Shown piece after piece: positions 42,870-54,954 of a stretch of DNA of 64,000 nucleotides; the stretch's first letter is position 1; the number at the start of each line of letters is the position of its first letter. The notes under the pieces were generated by a model, which worked only from the letters and a program-made list of their open reading frames with translations, searched no databases and was not told the origin of the DNA. Origin of the DNA: Cladocopium goreaui (taxonomy: Eukaryota > Sar > Dinophyceae > Suessiales > Symbiodiniaceae); NCBI GenBank assembly GCA_947184155.2, contig CAMXCT020000832.1, positions 124,001 through 188,000 on the forward strand, given 5' to 3'. Made by a program: the position numbers and the translations under genes.

Positions 42870-43930
42870 AGAATGGAAAGATTCGAACGTACTCAATGGT
42901 TTCAAAAAGAAAGTGAAATTCTCTAGACCTGAGCGGAAGGCAACAAAAAATGCTGATTTCATACGGTAAGCAACAGATACACCCAACGATCAAAAAAACA
43001 TTTGTCAATAACCCAAATGGCAACGTATCGGGCTTAATTACTACTATTTTACAAAGAATATTGGATGCACTAGTATTTAACAAAACTAAGTATCTGACTT
43101 TTTAACTATAATTTTATACAGATACTCTACATATATATATATTATATTAAATATATATATTATATATATTATATATATATTATATATATATTATATATAT
43201 TATATATATTATATATATATATATTATATATATTATATATATATTATATATATATACGTCTATACTTGGAAAATAGCAAGACGTATACATACAGATACTG
43301 ATTCTGTGGAAAAACTCTCGCAAGTCTCCGGAAAACGATTTCTGTTTGACACGGCAGCAAACAGACCCCTTTTTTTAGAGATGAAGCGCTGGTCTCTTGT
43401 CTGTTTGGACTCACCACATCAAGCATGACAACGGACAAGCTACAAGCCACAAGGATGTTGTGATATGAACAGCAAAAACATGCTAACATCACAGGGGCAT
43501 CTGAACGTCTGTCAAGAATACATTCGTTACTGGGGAAGGGGATGCTGAGATCTATCCAAGGACTTCGATGTCTTTTTCTACGCTCCATAGGCCAGATGTT
43601 TCTGAATCATCTGTGCATTACCATACGGCACTGCCACTTCTTGAAAAAATCATTCTGAACACAACAAACATCCGACGCAAAAACATGCACTTGTTCCCAC
43701 ATGCGTGAGACGGTTTACATTAAGATCACTTTCGTATAGCTGCGCTATACTACGCGAAGGGCGCGGGGACTTATGAGAAAGAGAGGGCGTTTGGTGCAAC
43801 CAAAAATGGTCATAGCCCTGCTACTTATGTGAATAAAGTTCCCACCCTAAAGCCTCCCATGGAAAAACACGGGTCACTACTCACTACGCTCGCTCAACAG
43901 CTACAAATCTAGTCACGGTCGCGCCGTTCT
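42870..43930. other. Unique stretch between satellites
   Basis: A pure AT block at 43125-43255, then DNA with only short frames. A minus frame at 43244-43588 (114 codons) has no splice support. No gene called. Confidence 0.4.
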
Positions 43931-43944
43931 TTGTATATCCTAAC

Positions 43945-44200
43945 GTGACAGATAGAATGTTCATATATACATCGGCTAGAAAGAGCCAGAATGCATGTCG
44001 GATATACTGCAAGAACAACTGCCTGATAGAATATCAGAATATATGTCAGAAAATGCCAGATACAATGTCAGATAGAATGTTCATATATACGTCGGCTAGA
44101 AAGAGCCAGAATGCGTGTCGGATATACTGCAAGAACGACTGATAAAATATCAGAATATATGTCAGAAAAATGCAAATTACAATGTCAGATAGATTTTTGA
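43945..44200. repeat. Two-plus copies of a 120-bp unit of the GCCAGA satellite
   Basis: Units around GAATGTTCATATATAC, GGCTAGAAAGAGCCAGAATG and TGTCGGATATACTGCAAGAA repeat about three times. The unit embeds the 12.3-kb motif TGCCAGATACAATGTCAGA. Confidence 0.8.
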
Positions 44201-44279
44201 TTTTTCATAAATACGTGGGCTAGAAAGAGCCACAATGCGTGTCGGATATACTGTAAGAAAGACGGCCCTTATGCCCATT

Positions 44280-44408
44280 AAGGGCTCTACGGGCTCCACG
44301 GGCTCCACGGGCTCCACGGGCTCCACGGGCCCTACGGGCCCTACGGGCTCTACGGGCTCTACGGGCTCATGGGCCCGAGCCCTTACGGGCCCTTACGGGC
44401 CCTTACTA
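44280..44408. repeat. 9-bp GGGCTCCAC/GGGCTCTAC minisatellite
   Basis: Same unit as 42686-42862, same orientation. Confidence 0.9.
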
Positions 44409-44417
44409 CGGCACATC

Positions 44418-44780
44418 TTCTTGAAGTAACTTGCAAGACGTTCCTGATACGGCGTAACATCTTCGTCAAGTAACTTGCAAGACATTCCGGATAATATGTT
44501 CTAACATCTCCGTCAAGTCACTTGCAAGACGTTCCTGATAAGTTGCAACATCTTCTTCAAGTAACTTCCATGGCGTTCCTGATACGTTGTCATATCTTCT
44601 TCAAGTAACATGCAAGACGTGCCTGCTACCTTGTAACATCTTCTTCAAGTGACTTGCAAGCTGTTCCTGATATGTCGTAACATCTTCTTCAAGTAATTTG
44701 CCAGATGTTCCTGATACGTTGGAGCATCTTCTTCAAGTAAGTTGCAAGACGTTCCTGATACGTTTCTTCGTCAAGTAATG
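44418..44780. repeat. 44-bp satellite, about eight units
   Basis: Consensus built from TTGCAAGACGTTCCTGATAC and GTTGTAACATCTTCTTCAAG. Confidence 0.9.
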
Positions 44781-44917
44781 CCGAAAAGCGGATCGCATTG
44801 AATGTTATCGCGTGCATCAGCGACATATGAACGCATCCATTTATGTGTCTATATGCCTCTGCGCATATATGGAACTCTAGCGCTATGATGCGCTATGTAT
44901 CTCTTATGTCACTTTTC

Positions 44918-45062
44918 GGCGGTCCAAGCGATCCACTTTCCGGCGCTCTAAGCGATCCACTTTTCGGCGCTCCAAGCGAACCCCCGACCGTGATGGTGAT
45001 GGTGATGGTGATGGTGATGGTGATGGTGATGGTGATGGTGATGATGATGATGATGATGATCT
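44918..45062. repeat. Inverted GATCACTTAGAGCACC relatives plus GTGATG array
   Basis: GGCGCTCTAAGCGATCCAC repeated three times (inverse of 42298-42408), then (GTGATG)n and (GAT)n. Confidence 0.85.
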
Positions 45063-45294
45063 GAAGTTTATCACACACAAAAAAAAAACTAGAATTGTAC
45101 TTTTTGATCTCTTTGGGAGGTCCTAATGTTGAGTATTTTTGCTGGATATATAAGTCGTAAGTCTAGTCTCCCAGTTTTGACCCATTTGCCAAATTGAAAG
45201 TGGCTGACTCAACGAACATCATTGACCATGCTTCACCTACCTGGCCAACAATGCTAGAAATGTCGCCATTTTGCGGAAAATTCACTCTTGAGAA

Positions 45295-45486
45295 ATGGAG
45301 AAAAAACGGATCTTAGCAGCTAGCAACCGAAAGCGGTTGAGGAATCCGGAGCCGGCTCCAACATCAGCACTACCAGGGGGAGACAAGCAATTTCTCAATG
45401 CCAGATGGGGATGTGAGCAACTAAAATACCGGTTCGTGACAGCAACTGGTAGCTCTATGAAGGAAAATTCAGATATTCCCGTTTGA
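45295..45486 (-). CDS. Candidate exon, strand uncertain
   Basis: The minus frame reads ELPVAVTNRYFSCSHPHLAL then RNCLSPPGSADVGAGSGFLN. The plus frame reads KRILAASNRKRLRNPEPAPT then SALPGGDKQFLNARWGCEQL. Both are open and neither is recognised. Confidence 0.3.
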
Positions 45487-45922
45487 AAATGTGCAACTCC
45501 AGCCATCAATCAAATGAAAGGCAAGGATTTTTCATCATCGTTCTGTACACGAAATGTAACAATGTAACATGTTTGTTCACACATGAGAAAGGATACGTTT
45601 CTATCACTTTTTAGTAGCAACACGTTCCAACCAGTCACCACGGCCAGTCCCCAAAACACTGGCAAATAATACTAAAGCATCACCACGTTTTGTAAGTGGG
45701 ATAATAGATATATATATATATACCCCCCAGTTTTATATAATGATATACATATGTATATATTATATATATGGAATATCCCCAGTTCTATATGGTGCTATAA
45801 TGAACCATTGTGGTTAACAAATGGTTATATGGTGCTATAATCCATAATGAACCATATATATATATATAGATAGATAGATAGATAGATAGATTAGGTTCTA
45901 TATGGATTTAAATCTATATGGA

Positions 45923-46060
45923 TTATAGAAGCTGGATCCGAAGTCCACGGCGCCTACAGAAGCTGGCGCGATCCATGCCCATCTCCGCTCCGCCCTTGGG
46001 CCAAGAGGACAAGGTCCAGGCCTTCAGCACCTGAACCGCGTTGGCGCGTAACGCAGGAAG
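45923..46060 (-). CDS. Candidate exon, unknown
   Basis: After GTTCTCCAAAG| the minus frame has 45 codons to TAA: LPALRANAVQVLKAWTLSSW then PKGGAEMGMDRASFCRRRGL. High G/C at third positions. A donor TTCT|GTAGGC inside means it need not be the last exon. It probably belongs with the exons at 47.7-48.5 kb. Confidence 0.5.
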   Translation of the reverse strand, partial: LPALRANAVQVLKAWTLSSWPKGGAEMGMDRASFCRRRGLRIQLL

Positions 46061-46375
46061 CTTTGGAGAACGAAAATGACCAGGGTTGGAAGAAAATTCT
46101 CGAATCTTCACGGGAAAGTCATATGAAATCATGATTTTTGAGGTGTCATGGGGATAGAATGGAAATAGACTGGATATCTGAACAAGCATAAGGTTGTTCA
46201 GATTTTTCTCACTCTAGAATTATGACCATCAAATCCTCCGTAAAATGAGAGCTTCTAAACCGACTTTCTGACAAGCTATACACTGCGATGATTCGCAGAA
46301 ATGTACGTGCCTGCAAAACATATTCACACTTATGTAGATTTATGCATATGTATGTGTGTATAATATATATATACT

Positions 46376-46632
46376 GTATATATATATACATACATACATA
46401 CATACAGACAGACATACATACATACATAGTAACATACATACATACATACATACATACATACATACATACATACATACATACATCCAGACATACATACATA
46501 CATACATAGTAACATACATACATACATACATACATACATACATACATTACATTACATTACATTACATTCCATTCCATTCCATTCCATTCCATTACATTAC
46601 ATTACATACATTACATACATTAACTTACATAA

Positions 46633-46663
<31 letters not shown>

Positions 46664-46849
46664 CATACATACATACATACATACATACATACATACATAC
46701 ATACATACATACATACATACATACACATACATACATACACATACATACACACACATACATACACACACATACATACACAGACACATACATACATACATAC
46801 ATACATTACATTACATTACATTGCATTGCATTACATTACATTACATTAC

Positions 46850-46887
<38 letters not shown>

Positions 46888-46900
46888 GCATATGCATATG

Positions 46901-46973
<73 letters not shown>

Positions 46974-47045
46974 GTACATATACATATACATATACATACA
47001 TTCGATATCTTTATGATATATATATATATATTATATATATATACA
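46376..47045. repeat. ATAC, TTACA and CATATA microsatellites
   Basis: (CATA)n, (TTACA)n and (CATATA)n blocks. The 268-codon plus frame and all antisense frames here are artefacts. Confidence 0.97.
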
Positions 47046-47757
47046 TATCATATACACGTGACATGTACGTCATGTATTGTCATGTCGTGCCGTGTCGTGT
47101 CATGCAATGCAAATGCGATGCATGTATCCAACCACCAGCAACCAGTTTTGGTACTGCAATAAAGGGTCCCACCAGTTTTTGCCGAACATAGATGTCCAAA
47201 ATGGGGATACCAAAAAAGTGAACTGAAAGAGAGCAAACCACCTGCCTTTTTCGAGTTCTTTGAGAATGAAAGAAACTAACATCCCAGGGCGTATTGCTCA
47301 AATATAGTCATGGGATGGACCAGATCTCGCATGGGAATCAAGGCCTTCGGGTAGATCAATCGCGCATAAAAATTCGGTAGTTCTTGGGCGGATTCTCCCA
47401 GTACACAGGTGGTAATGCTTCAGAGTTACGCACCATAAAATGGTTTGGTACCTGGTACCAAACAATGATCAAAGCCTGTGGTCACAGGATCCCAAAGTTT
47501 GACTATCTGAACAGCGACCAAAGTCTTGGCTCACTCCTTGCTGGTTGATTAAACCATGGAGCTCAACGGCAGCAAAGATCTCGAACAACAACTACAAGTA
47601 TGCCTGACACCTATGCAGCGCACCACAATTTCAACCATAATTACTACTCTAACTACACCAAAAAACACACAAAATCCCAGATCCTTTCATTGAAACAGTC
47701 CATTTCAACCCACCCATCCACCCACTCCATTTCCGGCGCCTGCAGCAGCATGAGTAC

Positions 47758-48505
47758 CTCATTGCGCCGGAAGCGCCAGGCCGCAACGGGCTGCCGTAGG
47801 AGACTGTTCTGCCGCAAACTCAGCCATCGCATCTGGGGGTCTTCCTGGTGGACGAAAAAAAGGACGGAGATCAGGTCAAGGATGGAGATTTTTCGTGGGG
47901 AGGAACCAGAGATGTTTGTAAGATGCCCTTAAATGGGGGGATTTCTTGGTGGGATTCAGTGTTAGGAAAGTTGAGATCTGTGAAATGATAGAAAGTAATG
48001 GAGATTTATCATGGGATTCACCAACCAGATTTGGGATTTGGAACCAGCCAGAATAAGGAAAAAATAGGGTGCTCTGAGTTTAGGGAAAAAATGGAAAAAG
48101 CCAAATGGCCATTTTCTATGGAAGAATTCTGAAAAAAAACTGGTGATTTGGGAGTAATGTGGGACATGGTAAAACAATGCCATAAGCAATCCCCCAAATC
48201 ACCATTTTTATAGGATTTTATAGGTGGTATAAACCATTCCCAGTCATGGGTGGTTTATGATTATTGTTTTACCCACATTACCCTCTGGTAATTTAACATA
48301 GCTATGGAAAATTACAATGTTTAATGGGAAAATTCACTATAAATGGCCATTTTCAATAGTTTTTGTATGTTTACCAGAGGGTATCCCATTTTCACACCGT
48401 TGTTACCGGGTCCTCGCGGTTCAGTTCCAGCTCCAAACTGCTCTGTGGCACTGAGGCGGGCAACAGATGCAGAAACTTTGGCAGCTCGGCGAAGAGAATC
48501 GCCAC
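47758..48505 (-). CDS. Two consecutive exons, unknown protein
   Basis: 48407-48505 after CCCGTTGTCAG| has exactly 33 codons: VAILFAELPKFLHLLPASVP then QSSLELELNREDP, donor CCG|GTAACA. 47758-47844 after TTTCGTCCACCAG| has exactly 29 codons: EDPQMRWLSLRQNSLLRQPV then AAWRFRRNE, donor GAG|GTACTC. Both are phase 0/0 and join in frame. The Leu-rich amphipathic pattern suggests helices. A family A and a family B element lie in the intron. No homologue recognised. Confidence 0.65.
48159..48276. repeat. Family B inverted-repeat element
   Basis: GTGGGACATGGTAAAACAATG to ATTATTGTTTTACCCAC. It abuts the family A element that starts at 48279. Confidence 0.8.
48279..48383. repeat. Family A inverted-repeat element
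   Basis: 105-bp copy, TACCCTCTGGTAATTTAAC to GTATGTTTACCAGAGGGTA, inside an intron of the minus-strand gene. Confidence 0.9.
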
Positions 48506-48589
48506 CTGACAACGGGGAGAAATGTGGAAACCATGGCTCTTTGATGACAGATGACATAGATTTCTTGTGTTTCTCCTATAGATTCATAT

Positions 48590-48974
48590 AGATTCATATA
48601 GATTCATATAGATTCATATAGATTCATATATTTAGACCCACATGTGAATGTATACAATTCATAAAAATCAATATAAATCCTATGTTTTTTCGTTTGTGTA
48701 TAATTTCGCATCTGTTCGTAGACTAAAAAGCACTCCACCACCAAGAGGGATGAGTTCCCAATGATACACTGCCATCATTTCTCTTCAACACGGACTACGG
48801 TCCGTTCGAACGACGAGGATTTAGATCCTCCAATGCTCAACAAACCAAACGGGTTTTACCAGGTGAATCAGGCTGGCAATCAACCATTGAACACACAGTC
48901 AGTACTGAAAAGATCGCAGGTCAGTTAGGTTAGCTACTTCGCATCCTTGGATGATAAAAGCTAAGGGATACCAT
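48590..48974. other. Short repeats; no gene seen
   Basis: (GATTCATATA)n at about 48580-48630, otherwise nothing recognised. Confidence 0.5.
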
Positions 48975-49167
48975 GATATCAATATACATACATACATTAC
49001 ATTACATTACATACATTACATTACATTACATTACATTACATTAAATTACATTACATTACATTACATACATACCATACATACCATACATACCATACATACC
49101 ATACATACCATACATACCATACATACCATATATGCCATACATACCATACATACCATACATACATACA

Positions 49168-49201
<34 letters not shown>

Positions 49202-50485
49202 CATACATACATACATTCCATTACATTACATTCCATTCCATTCTATTCCATTCCATTACATTCCATTCCATTACATTACATTACATACATTACATACATT
49301 ACATACATACATACATACATACATTACATACATACCATACATACATACCATACATACATACCATACATACATACATACATACATACATTATATACATACA
49401 TTATATACATACATTATATACATACATACATACATACATACATACATACATTACATACATTACATACATTACATACATTACATACATTACATACATTACA
49501 TACATTACATACATTCCATACATTACATACATTACATACATTACATACATTACATACATTACATACATTACATACATTACATACATTACATACATTACAT
49601 ACATTCATACATACATACATACATACATTACATACATTACATACATTACATACATTACATACATTACATACATTACATACATTACATACATTACATACAT
49701 TACATTACATTACATTACATTACATACATTACATACATTACATACATTACATTACATTACATTACATTACATTACATTACATTACATACATTACATACAT
49801 TAAATTACATTACATACATTACATTACATTACATTACATTACATACATTACATACATTACATACATTACATACACTACATTACATTACATTACATTACAT
49901 TACATACATTACATACATTACATACATTACATACATTACATACATTACATACATTACATACATCACATACATCACATAATACATACATACATACATTACA
50001 TACACATTACTGATACATAAACATACATTACATACATTACATACATTACATACATTACATACATTACATACATTACATACATTACATACATTACATACAT
50101 TACATACATTACAGCATTACATACATTACATACATTACATACATTACATACATTACATACATTACATACATTACATACATTACATACATTACATACATTA
50201 CATACATTACATACATTAATCCATTACATCCATACAATACATACCATACATACCATACATACCATACATACCATACATACCATACATACCATACATACCA
50301 TACATACATACATACATACATACATACATACATACATACATACATACATACATACATCCAGACATACATACATACATACATAGTAACATACATACATACA
50401 TACATACATACATACATACATACATACATACATACATAACATTACATACATACATACATATATACATACATACAGATATTTAACA
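48975..50485. repeat. Large TACAT / CATACATTA microsatellite field
   Basis: 1.5 kb of (TTACA)n, (CATACATTA)n, (CATACCATA)n and (CATA)n blocks. All ORFs (YIHYIHYI, NVCNVCNV) are artefacts. Confidence 0.98.
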
Positions 50486-50540
50486 TAGATATATATATAT
50501 TTATTTATTTATTTATCAATATTAGATCTCCTCCTTCTTC

Positions 50541-50660
50541 CAGGACCTGCATCTCCTCCACGCCCCACCGAATCGGTCGCCGCCCATCTCCTCCACGCCT
50601 GCCGTTCTTTGACATCTTCGTCCTTGTGACGATCCGACTCCTGGAGGTGATGGAAAAAAC
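50541..50660 (-). CDS. Candidate exon, strand uncertain
   Basis: The minus frame after CATCACCTCCAG| reads ESDRHKDEDVKERQAWRRWA then ATDS with donor TCG|GTGGGG. The plus frame after CTTCTTCCAG| reads RRPSPPRLPFFDIFVLVTIR with donor GAG|GTGATG. I favour minus from the neighbouring exons. Confidence 0.35.
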
Positions 50661-50943
50661 ACCAGCCATGGGAAAAATCTTGATGACTGGTGGTAAACAT
50701 TCAAAAAAAGGTGATATACCAGTGTTTTTTTACTACCAAGTGATTTAAAAAAAACTGGTTGAATATTGGTATACCATCAATTGTTGTAAAACACATTAAC
50801 CAAGTGATAGTGATGCTGAACTTGCCGAGGAAATATGAGGGCTGCTGGTCTTGTACCGGAAATGCGGAAGACCTTCACGGCCATCAAGACGTGACCCAAA
50901 AAATGTCGCTAGATTCTGGACCCACAAAATGTTGGCCGCGGCA

Positions 50944-51037
50944 GTAAAGCCATAAAGAAAAGTGGACGCAACATGCCATCCGTGGCCTGAATGGCATCCA
51001 GGATTGTCTTGGTGTGCTCCATCCATCGCTTGTTGTC
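50944..51037 (-). CDS. Candidate exon, unknown helical protein
   Basis: After GTTTCTTGTCCCAG| the minus frame reads DNKRWMEHTKTILDAIQATD then GMLRPLFFMALL. Strong coding look. The donor is unclear. It is probably an upstream exon of the gene continuing at 48505. Confidence 0.5.
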
Positions 51038-51201
51038 CTGGGACAAGAAACACTGAAGCGTTGGAAAGGGCTTCCGGACCCAAAAGCTAACGTTATCTAA
51101 CGGTGTAAAGCAAAATGATCAGGTTCCATGTTAGGATGCCGCGAGGCTAGATTCCACCCAGTTACAACTTGGGACCAATCAACAAGAAAACCCCCGAGTA
51201 A

Positions 51202-51569
51202 CACACACTTGCTCAGAACAGTCATTGCAAATTTTGATGTGGAATGCATCGGACGTGCAAAAACACCAACAGTACACTGACACGAAGAATGAAAAATAAT
51301 AAGAATATATATATATATAGACGTATAATCACAGTAGACGTTGGTCCTATAAAGCAACAGCGATAAACTATATGTCCCCCCCAGCTGCGACTTATATGCG
51401 CCCAGGGGCGGGACTTTAATATTATATTATATTATAAAATTGCAGGTACGTCAACGCTGGCCAGGCACCGATATCGCATCCACTTGGTGCGGTCTTTGTT
51501 AGATGAGGCACACCAAGGGACCCTCATCCCCCTGCAATATATTGACGTTTTACATCTTTACAGATGGTA
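51202..51569. repeat. Left 368-bp direct repeat
   Basis: Copy 1. It differs from copy 2 by about seven substitutions, for example GAGGCACACC versus GAGGTACACC. Confidence 0.9.
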
Positions 51570-52424
51570 CACACACACACACACGCCCCACCGCAGCGGG
51601 CAAGATGAAATGAAAATGAAAGTGAGATGACAATGAAAATGAAATGAAATTTACTTAACCAGGACGCGAAGAGGGGAACGCAAAAGAAGAGGACAGAGAG
51701 AACACCAACACAACACACCTGGCCCGGAACGGGCAAACCCTGAAAAGGCAAGGGAAAAGAAAAGCGGAGGCCGATGGACAACGGAACAAGACCAGCGGAG
51801 GGGGGGGAAGACGGAAGCGCCTGAACCAACCCAACACGGCGAAAACCTACGCCCACCTCAGCACGCGAAGGACCCAACCTACCTGTAGAGAGGCGAACAC
51901 ATGAAATAGGGGAACCATGGGGGACTAGTTAATGAAATTATACATCCACACGATCGTGCAAGTTTCCCCTTGTTTCAGGCTCAAAGGCCTCAATTTCACG
52001 TCAAACACATAGACGGCTGTCAGAGTTCAAATGAATTGCGTGCACATTTGAACCTCACCAGGGACCATCAAGAGACAAAAGACCAAACCTAAGGACGTGG
52101 ACCTGCCTGTAAGTTCCTTGCTGAGGTCATGTCTGTGAAATGTCAGTCAACTCTCGAGCATGGTTCAGAAAAGGAAATTGTTGGCGCGGCTTCAGGCTAT
52201 GCAGCTGCTCTCCAGTAAAAGTGGTGAGTCCCGATACAGCGGGCAGTGGTTTAACAAATCGACTGACAGAGTGAGACCTGAAAGGTGAACAACTGTTTCA
52301 CTTTACTTAAACGAATTACTAAATTGAAATCTGTAAATTCAGACATCGGGTCGTTGCATCCACATTCTGCTTAGAAAAGCATTCCCCGAAGGGTTCATGC
52401 CACCTTGACGAATCCAGCATGAAT
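51570..52424. other. Interior between the direct repeats
   Basis: GC-richer first half with a 117-codon minus frame (VCVCTICKD, FFCVPLFASWLSKF) and a GAAAATGAAATGAAA repeat. No recognised retroelement protein. Confidence 0.4.
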
Positions 52425-52792
52425 CACACACTTGCTCAGAACAGTCATTGCAATTTTTGATGTGGAATGCATCGGACGTGCAAAAACACCAACAGTACAC
52501 TGACACGAAGAATGAAAAATAATAAGAATATATATATATATAGACGTATAATCACAGTAGACGTTGGTCCTATAAAGCAACAGCGATAAACTATATGTCC
52601 CCCCCAGCTGCGACTTATATGCGCCCAGGGGCGGGACTTTAATATTATATGATATTATAAAATTGCAGGTACGTCAACGCTGGCCAGGCACCGATATCGC
52701 ATCCACTTGGTGCGGTCTTTGTTAGATGAGGTACACCAAGGGACCCTCATCCCCCTGCAATATATTGAAGTTTTGCATCTATACAGATGGTA
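52425..52792. repeat. Right 368-bp direct repeat
   Basis: Copy 2, same length as copy 1. Confidence 0.9.
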
Positions 52793-52904
52793 GAAACCCC
52801 TAAGTCAAGATCAAAAAGTGAAATCCTACTGGTAAAAAATTTTTAAATCTCTTGAAGGTAAGTCGGAGGTGAGAAATTGATAAAATGCGTTTATATATAT
52901 ATAT

Positions 52905-52906
52905 AA

Positions 52907-52945
<39 letters not shown>

Positions 52946-52970
52946 CCTATCTATCTATCTATCTATCTTT
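52905..52970. repeat. TATC microsatellite
   Basis: (CTAT)n preceded by a TATATA run. Confidence 0.95.
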
Positions 52971-53214
52971 TGAAATTGGGGGGCGTGCTATATGAGAACG
53001 GGGTGTTCCTGCCTCTAGCAAAAATTCGGGGGCCTGACCTCGCTCTCCAACGCCGCATCTGTTTTGTAACCTACATTTGTCCTATGACTTGATGCTGGCG
53101 ACGGCTTTGCCCGTGGAGTAGCAGGCCAGAGAGGAAAACAAAATGGCTGTAACCAGGGGATCTTGACCTCCAAAAGTTGGGAGAACACCCCGGAAATGAT
53201 GGTTTTGTATCCAG

Positions 53215-53518
53215 AAATTTCACCTGTGGGCGCCCACGGCCGTATCTCCTCCGACAAGGCTTCCTGTGACATGATGAAGGCTTTTGCAGACTTGTCACCT
53301 TTCCTGACACGCGAAGAGCATCACGACTTTTGGAAAGAAGTGGGGGGGTCCTAGACAGAAAATCACCAAATAGGGGTTTCCTAAAATGGTGGTACGGTAC
53401 CCCAAAGGCATGGGTTCCAATACTAAAACGGTATAATTTTGAATGATTTCGGGTACCCCTATTTTAGGAAACCCCAAGTAAAGTTATCCGTGTCCATTCT
53501 ACGCGAGCGCAGTCTTGA
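53215..53518 (+). CDS. Last two exons of a + gene, unknown protein
   Basis: Exon 53215-53339 after GGTTTTGTATCCAG| reads ISPVGAHGRISSDKASCDMM then KAFADLSPFLTREEHHDFWK and E, donor GAA|GTGGGG. Exon 53468-53518 starts at the right end of a family D element (ATTTTAG|GAA) in phase 0 and reads ETPSKVIRVHSTRAQS, stopping at TGA. Reading through instead would stop at VGGS. No family recognised. Confidence 0.45.
53373..53475. repeat. Family D element
   Basis: GGGGTTTCCTAAAATGGTGG to TACCCCTATTTTAGGAAACC. Inner pieces (CATGGGTTCCAATACTAAAA) are shared with the copy at 22579. Its TAG|G is the proposed acceptor at 53467. Confidence 0.85.
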
Positions 53519-53519
53519 T

Positions 53520-54950
53520 TGGACATAGACATTTCTTCTTGTTGCGTTGCCTATTTGATTATGGCTCAAAGGTGGAAAGGGTTCAGAGGTCGATGTACGG
53601 CTTGTGACCAAACATACACACCTTATTGGGATGAACGGAACGGAAATGTTGGTTTGGAAACCAGTGTTTTTCCCGTCACAGGAGATTCAACGGTACATGC
53701 GGGAATCCAATTTGAATTAAATCTGGTTTTGAGATGATTTTGAGATATGATTTTGATATGCATTGAATTTGGGGTTATGAACTTTGGATATGGTTTTGAT
53801 ATGGTTCTGATATGTTCCTGATGTGTGTTCAAAACATACTGTATACGAAAATCAAAAACTGAAATCACAGTTCCTGACCCACATCAAAACTCATATTGAA
53901 AACATATAAAAACCATAACTGAAACCGTATCAAAATCATAACTGCAAAGCCAGGCAAACAAATCATAAATATACAAACAATTCATATCTAAATCAAAGCA
54001 AAAACCTAAAACACTGTAGTCTCAAAAACCTCCATTCTAGAGGATGCTGATGTCATAGGTTCGGTGGTTACGCCATGTATTTGGAGATATCATATCATTA
54101 GTTATTTGCTCCCAGAATATCCCAATTACATCCCATTGTATCCCCACATTAGTTGGTGAAATCCACATTGAACCCCCATGAAATCCCATGAAATCCCGTG
54201 AAACCCCATTGATTTGGATCTTCCCAAACGAAAGGTCACAACTTGGAAGACCCAGCACAAAAGAGCGGAGCGGATAGAAAAATGGCAAGCTGGTAAATTG
54301 GATTATCTGTATATCTATAGATACGATGAATATGAAGAATAAAATTAGATTTATGAATATGTTTTCTTTACATTTTATCGTACATGTACTGAGATGGTTT
54401 CCTCTATCATGGAAATATCTATCCCAAAAATGGTAACCACATGTATGTGTATATATATATATGAAACATGTATATATATATATATTAAATAATAAATATT
54501 GTCATATGTATATATATATATATAATCGTAAAACCATATGTATATATATATATATTGATATTTATTGTACATATGTGTACATATGTATATATATATATGG
54601 ATATAGATAATGAAATCCCGCGTCTACCTTCCTCTCTATGGTTACTGTACGCAATCTCCGTCTCCCGGCCTGGGTGTCATAGGTTTCTCACTCACGGAAC
54701 TGTACCTTGGATCAATCTGGAAAGTTGGTCTATTCATAGATGACTTACCAAAAAAAAACAAACAAGATGGAAGCCACGAACCCGAATGTATTCACGTTCT
54801 TGGACTACGAGTGAAAACCTCTGCAATAGGAACACGAACCTTTTTTTTCATACATCGTGCGCTCATATCGTCTCAGCGAAGGCACCTCATCAACAGTTCA
54901 CAAAGAGACAACTAACTCACAAAGAGACACACAATAAGAACAGATGATTC
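53520..54950. other. Mostly AT-rich; weak frames only
   Basis: (TTTTGATATGG)-like runs at 53730-53830, (AATCCCATG) runs near 54150-54210 and AT microsatellites at 54440-54600. The plus frame 54610-54915 (LPLYGYCTQSPSPGLGVIGF) has no splice support. Confidence 0.35.
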
Positions 54951-54954
54951 TGCA

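Larger units (their letters stand above)
51202..52792. mobile_element. Possible small LTR-type element (TRIM-like)
   Basis: Two 368-bp direct repeats (51202-51569 and 52425-52792), about 98% identical, bracket 855 bp of unrelated DNA. Each repeat runs from CACACACTTGCTCAGAACAG to TATACAGATGGTA-type ends. Read on the minus strand, each carries GGGCGCATATAAGTCGCAGC, a TATA-like motif. No reverse transcriptase, clear primer-binding site or target duplication was found, so a segmental duplication is the alternative. Confidence 0.5.

Noticed and set aside
46356-50467. Long ORFs such as [16 protein letters not shown] and NVCNVCNV
   Set aside because: They come entirely from CATA/TTACA microsatellites, occur on both strands and have no unique coding sequence.
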